In this document: piece by piece, positions 63,913 through 64,000 of the stretch
Numbering within the stretch: the first letter of the stretch is position 1
Layout: every line of letters starts with the position of its first letter
Assembly (NCBI GenBank): GCA_963833375.1
Contig: CAWHXR010000004.1
Coordinates: 372,001-436,000, forward strand
DNA from: DASUPK01 sp963833375
Lineage (GTDB): Bacteria > Actinomycetota > Thermoleophilia > Solirubrobacterales > 70-9
DNA: 64,000 bases
Reading direction: 5' to 3'
Position numbers and translations under genes: made by a program
The notes under the pieces: generated by a model
What the model saw: the letters and a program-made list of their open reading frames with translations, nothing else
The model's database searches: none
What the model was told of the DNA's origin: nothing

Positions 63913-64000
63913 GCGCTCGATCCAGACGCGGCCGCGGGCCCGTGCGAAGTCGGCGTGAGCCGTCCTGTCCCGCCCGAGGGGGACCGACGTCTCCTAGCCC
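63913..64000. other. Window end, no supported gene
   Basis: About 90 bases upstream of the HTH gene. The minus-strand frame of that gene stays open almost to 63996 without a start codon. Confidence 0.4.

Overview
The window looks like chromosomal DNA of a high-GC actinobacterium, most likely from the class Thermoleophilia (Solirubrobacter-like). This is inferred from gene content and protein style: an RsiG/GarA/FtsR cluster, an archaeal-type ProRS, secreted proteins with an IALxxALGGxxYA signal segment or a Lys/Cys-rich tail, and a DapL/DapF lysine branch. No rRNA, tRNA, CRISPR array or intact mobile element was seen.

Layout. 1-4032 is the classic translation/envelope operon, rpsB(partial)-tsf-pyrH-frr-uppS-cdsA. 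The usual continuation dxr-rseP-ispG-proS is present but broken up by accessory genes: a lipoprotein, an adenylyl cyclase, a secreted protein, an acyl-CoA synthetase, a polysaccharide deacetylase and two secreted proteins. 15964-17893 encodes a small cytochrome b complex. 19436-21685 holds a CDP-alcohol phosphatidyltransferase and then RsiG-like/GarA-like/FtsR-like regulators. 21698-33551 mixes metabolism (AGPS-like oxidase, NadE), two paralogous HTH-membrane-extracellular proteins, a K+ channel, an RTX protein and a VKOR/DsbA disulfide pair. 33548-37083 has a WS/DGAT acyltransferase, a c-di-AMP riboswitch with an RlpA-like protein, and DinB. 37084-38300 is a gene-poor scar with a phage-like zinc-finger fragment and a duplicated three-hairpin element. 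38298-51304 carries thioredoxin/CcdA, a candidate small RNA, two DUF72 proteins, topoisomerase IB, a SpoIIE-type phosphatase, methyltransferases, peroxiredoxin and cyclophilin. 51330-55124 is a lipid kinase-murT-methyltransferase-gatD operon for lipid II amidation. 55162-63912 is lemA, dut, hflX, a transporter, dapL, dapF, miaA, miaB and an HTH gene.

Working together: UppS, CdsA, Dxr, IspG, MurT/GatD, DapL/DapF and the deacetylase all feed isoprenoid carriers, phospholipids and peptidoglycan. CcdA/thioredoxin and VKOR/DsbA serve extracytoplasmic thiol chemistry.

The most novel signals are: a dispersed hairpin repeat with compensatory changes (six copies, two of them inside coding ends); the tandem three-hairpin element at 37.7-38.1 kb; a terminator-ended candidate sRNA at 40.3-40.46 kb; a lipid kinase gene whose only plausible start is a leaderless AUC codon; a DapF with serine at both catalytic cysteine positions; and a widespread TANNNT box exactly 12 nt before start codons, including two divergent gene pairs that share one symmetric -10.
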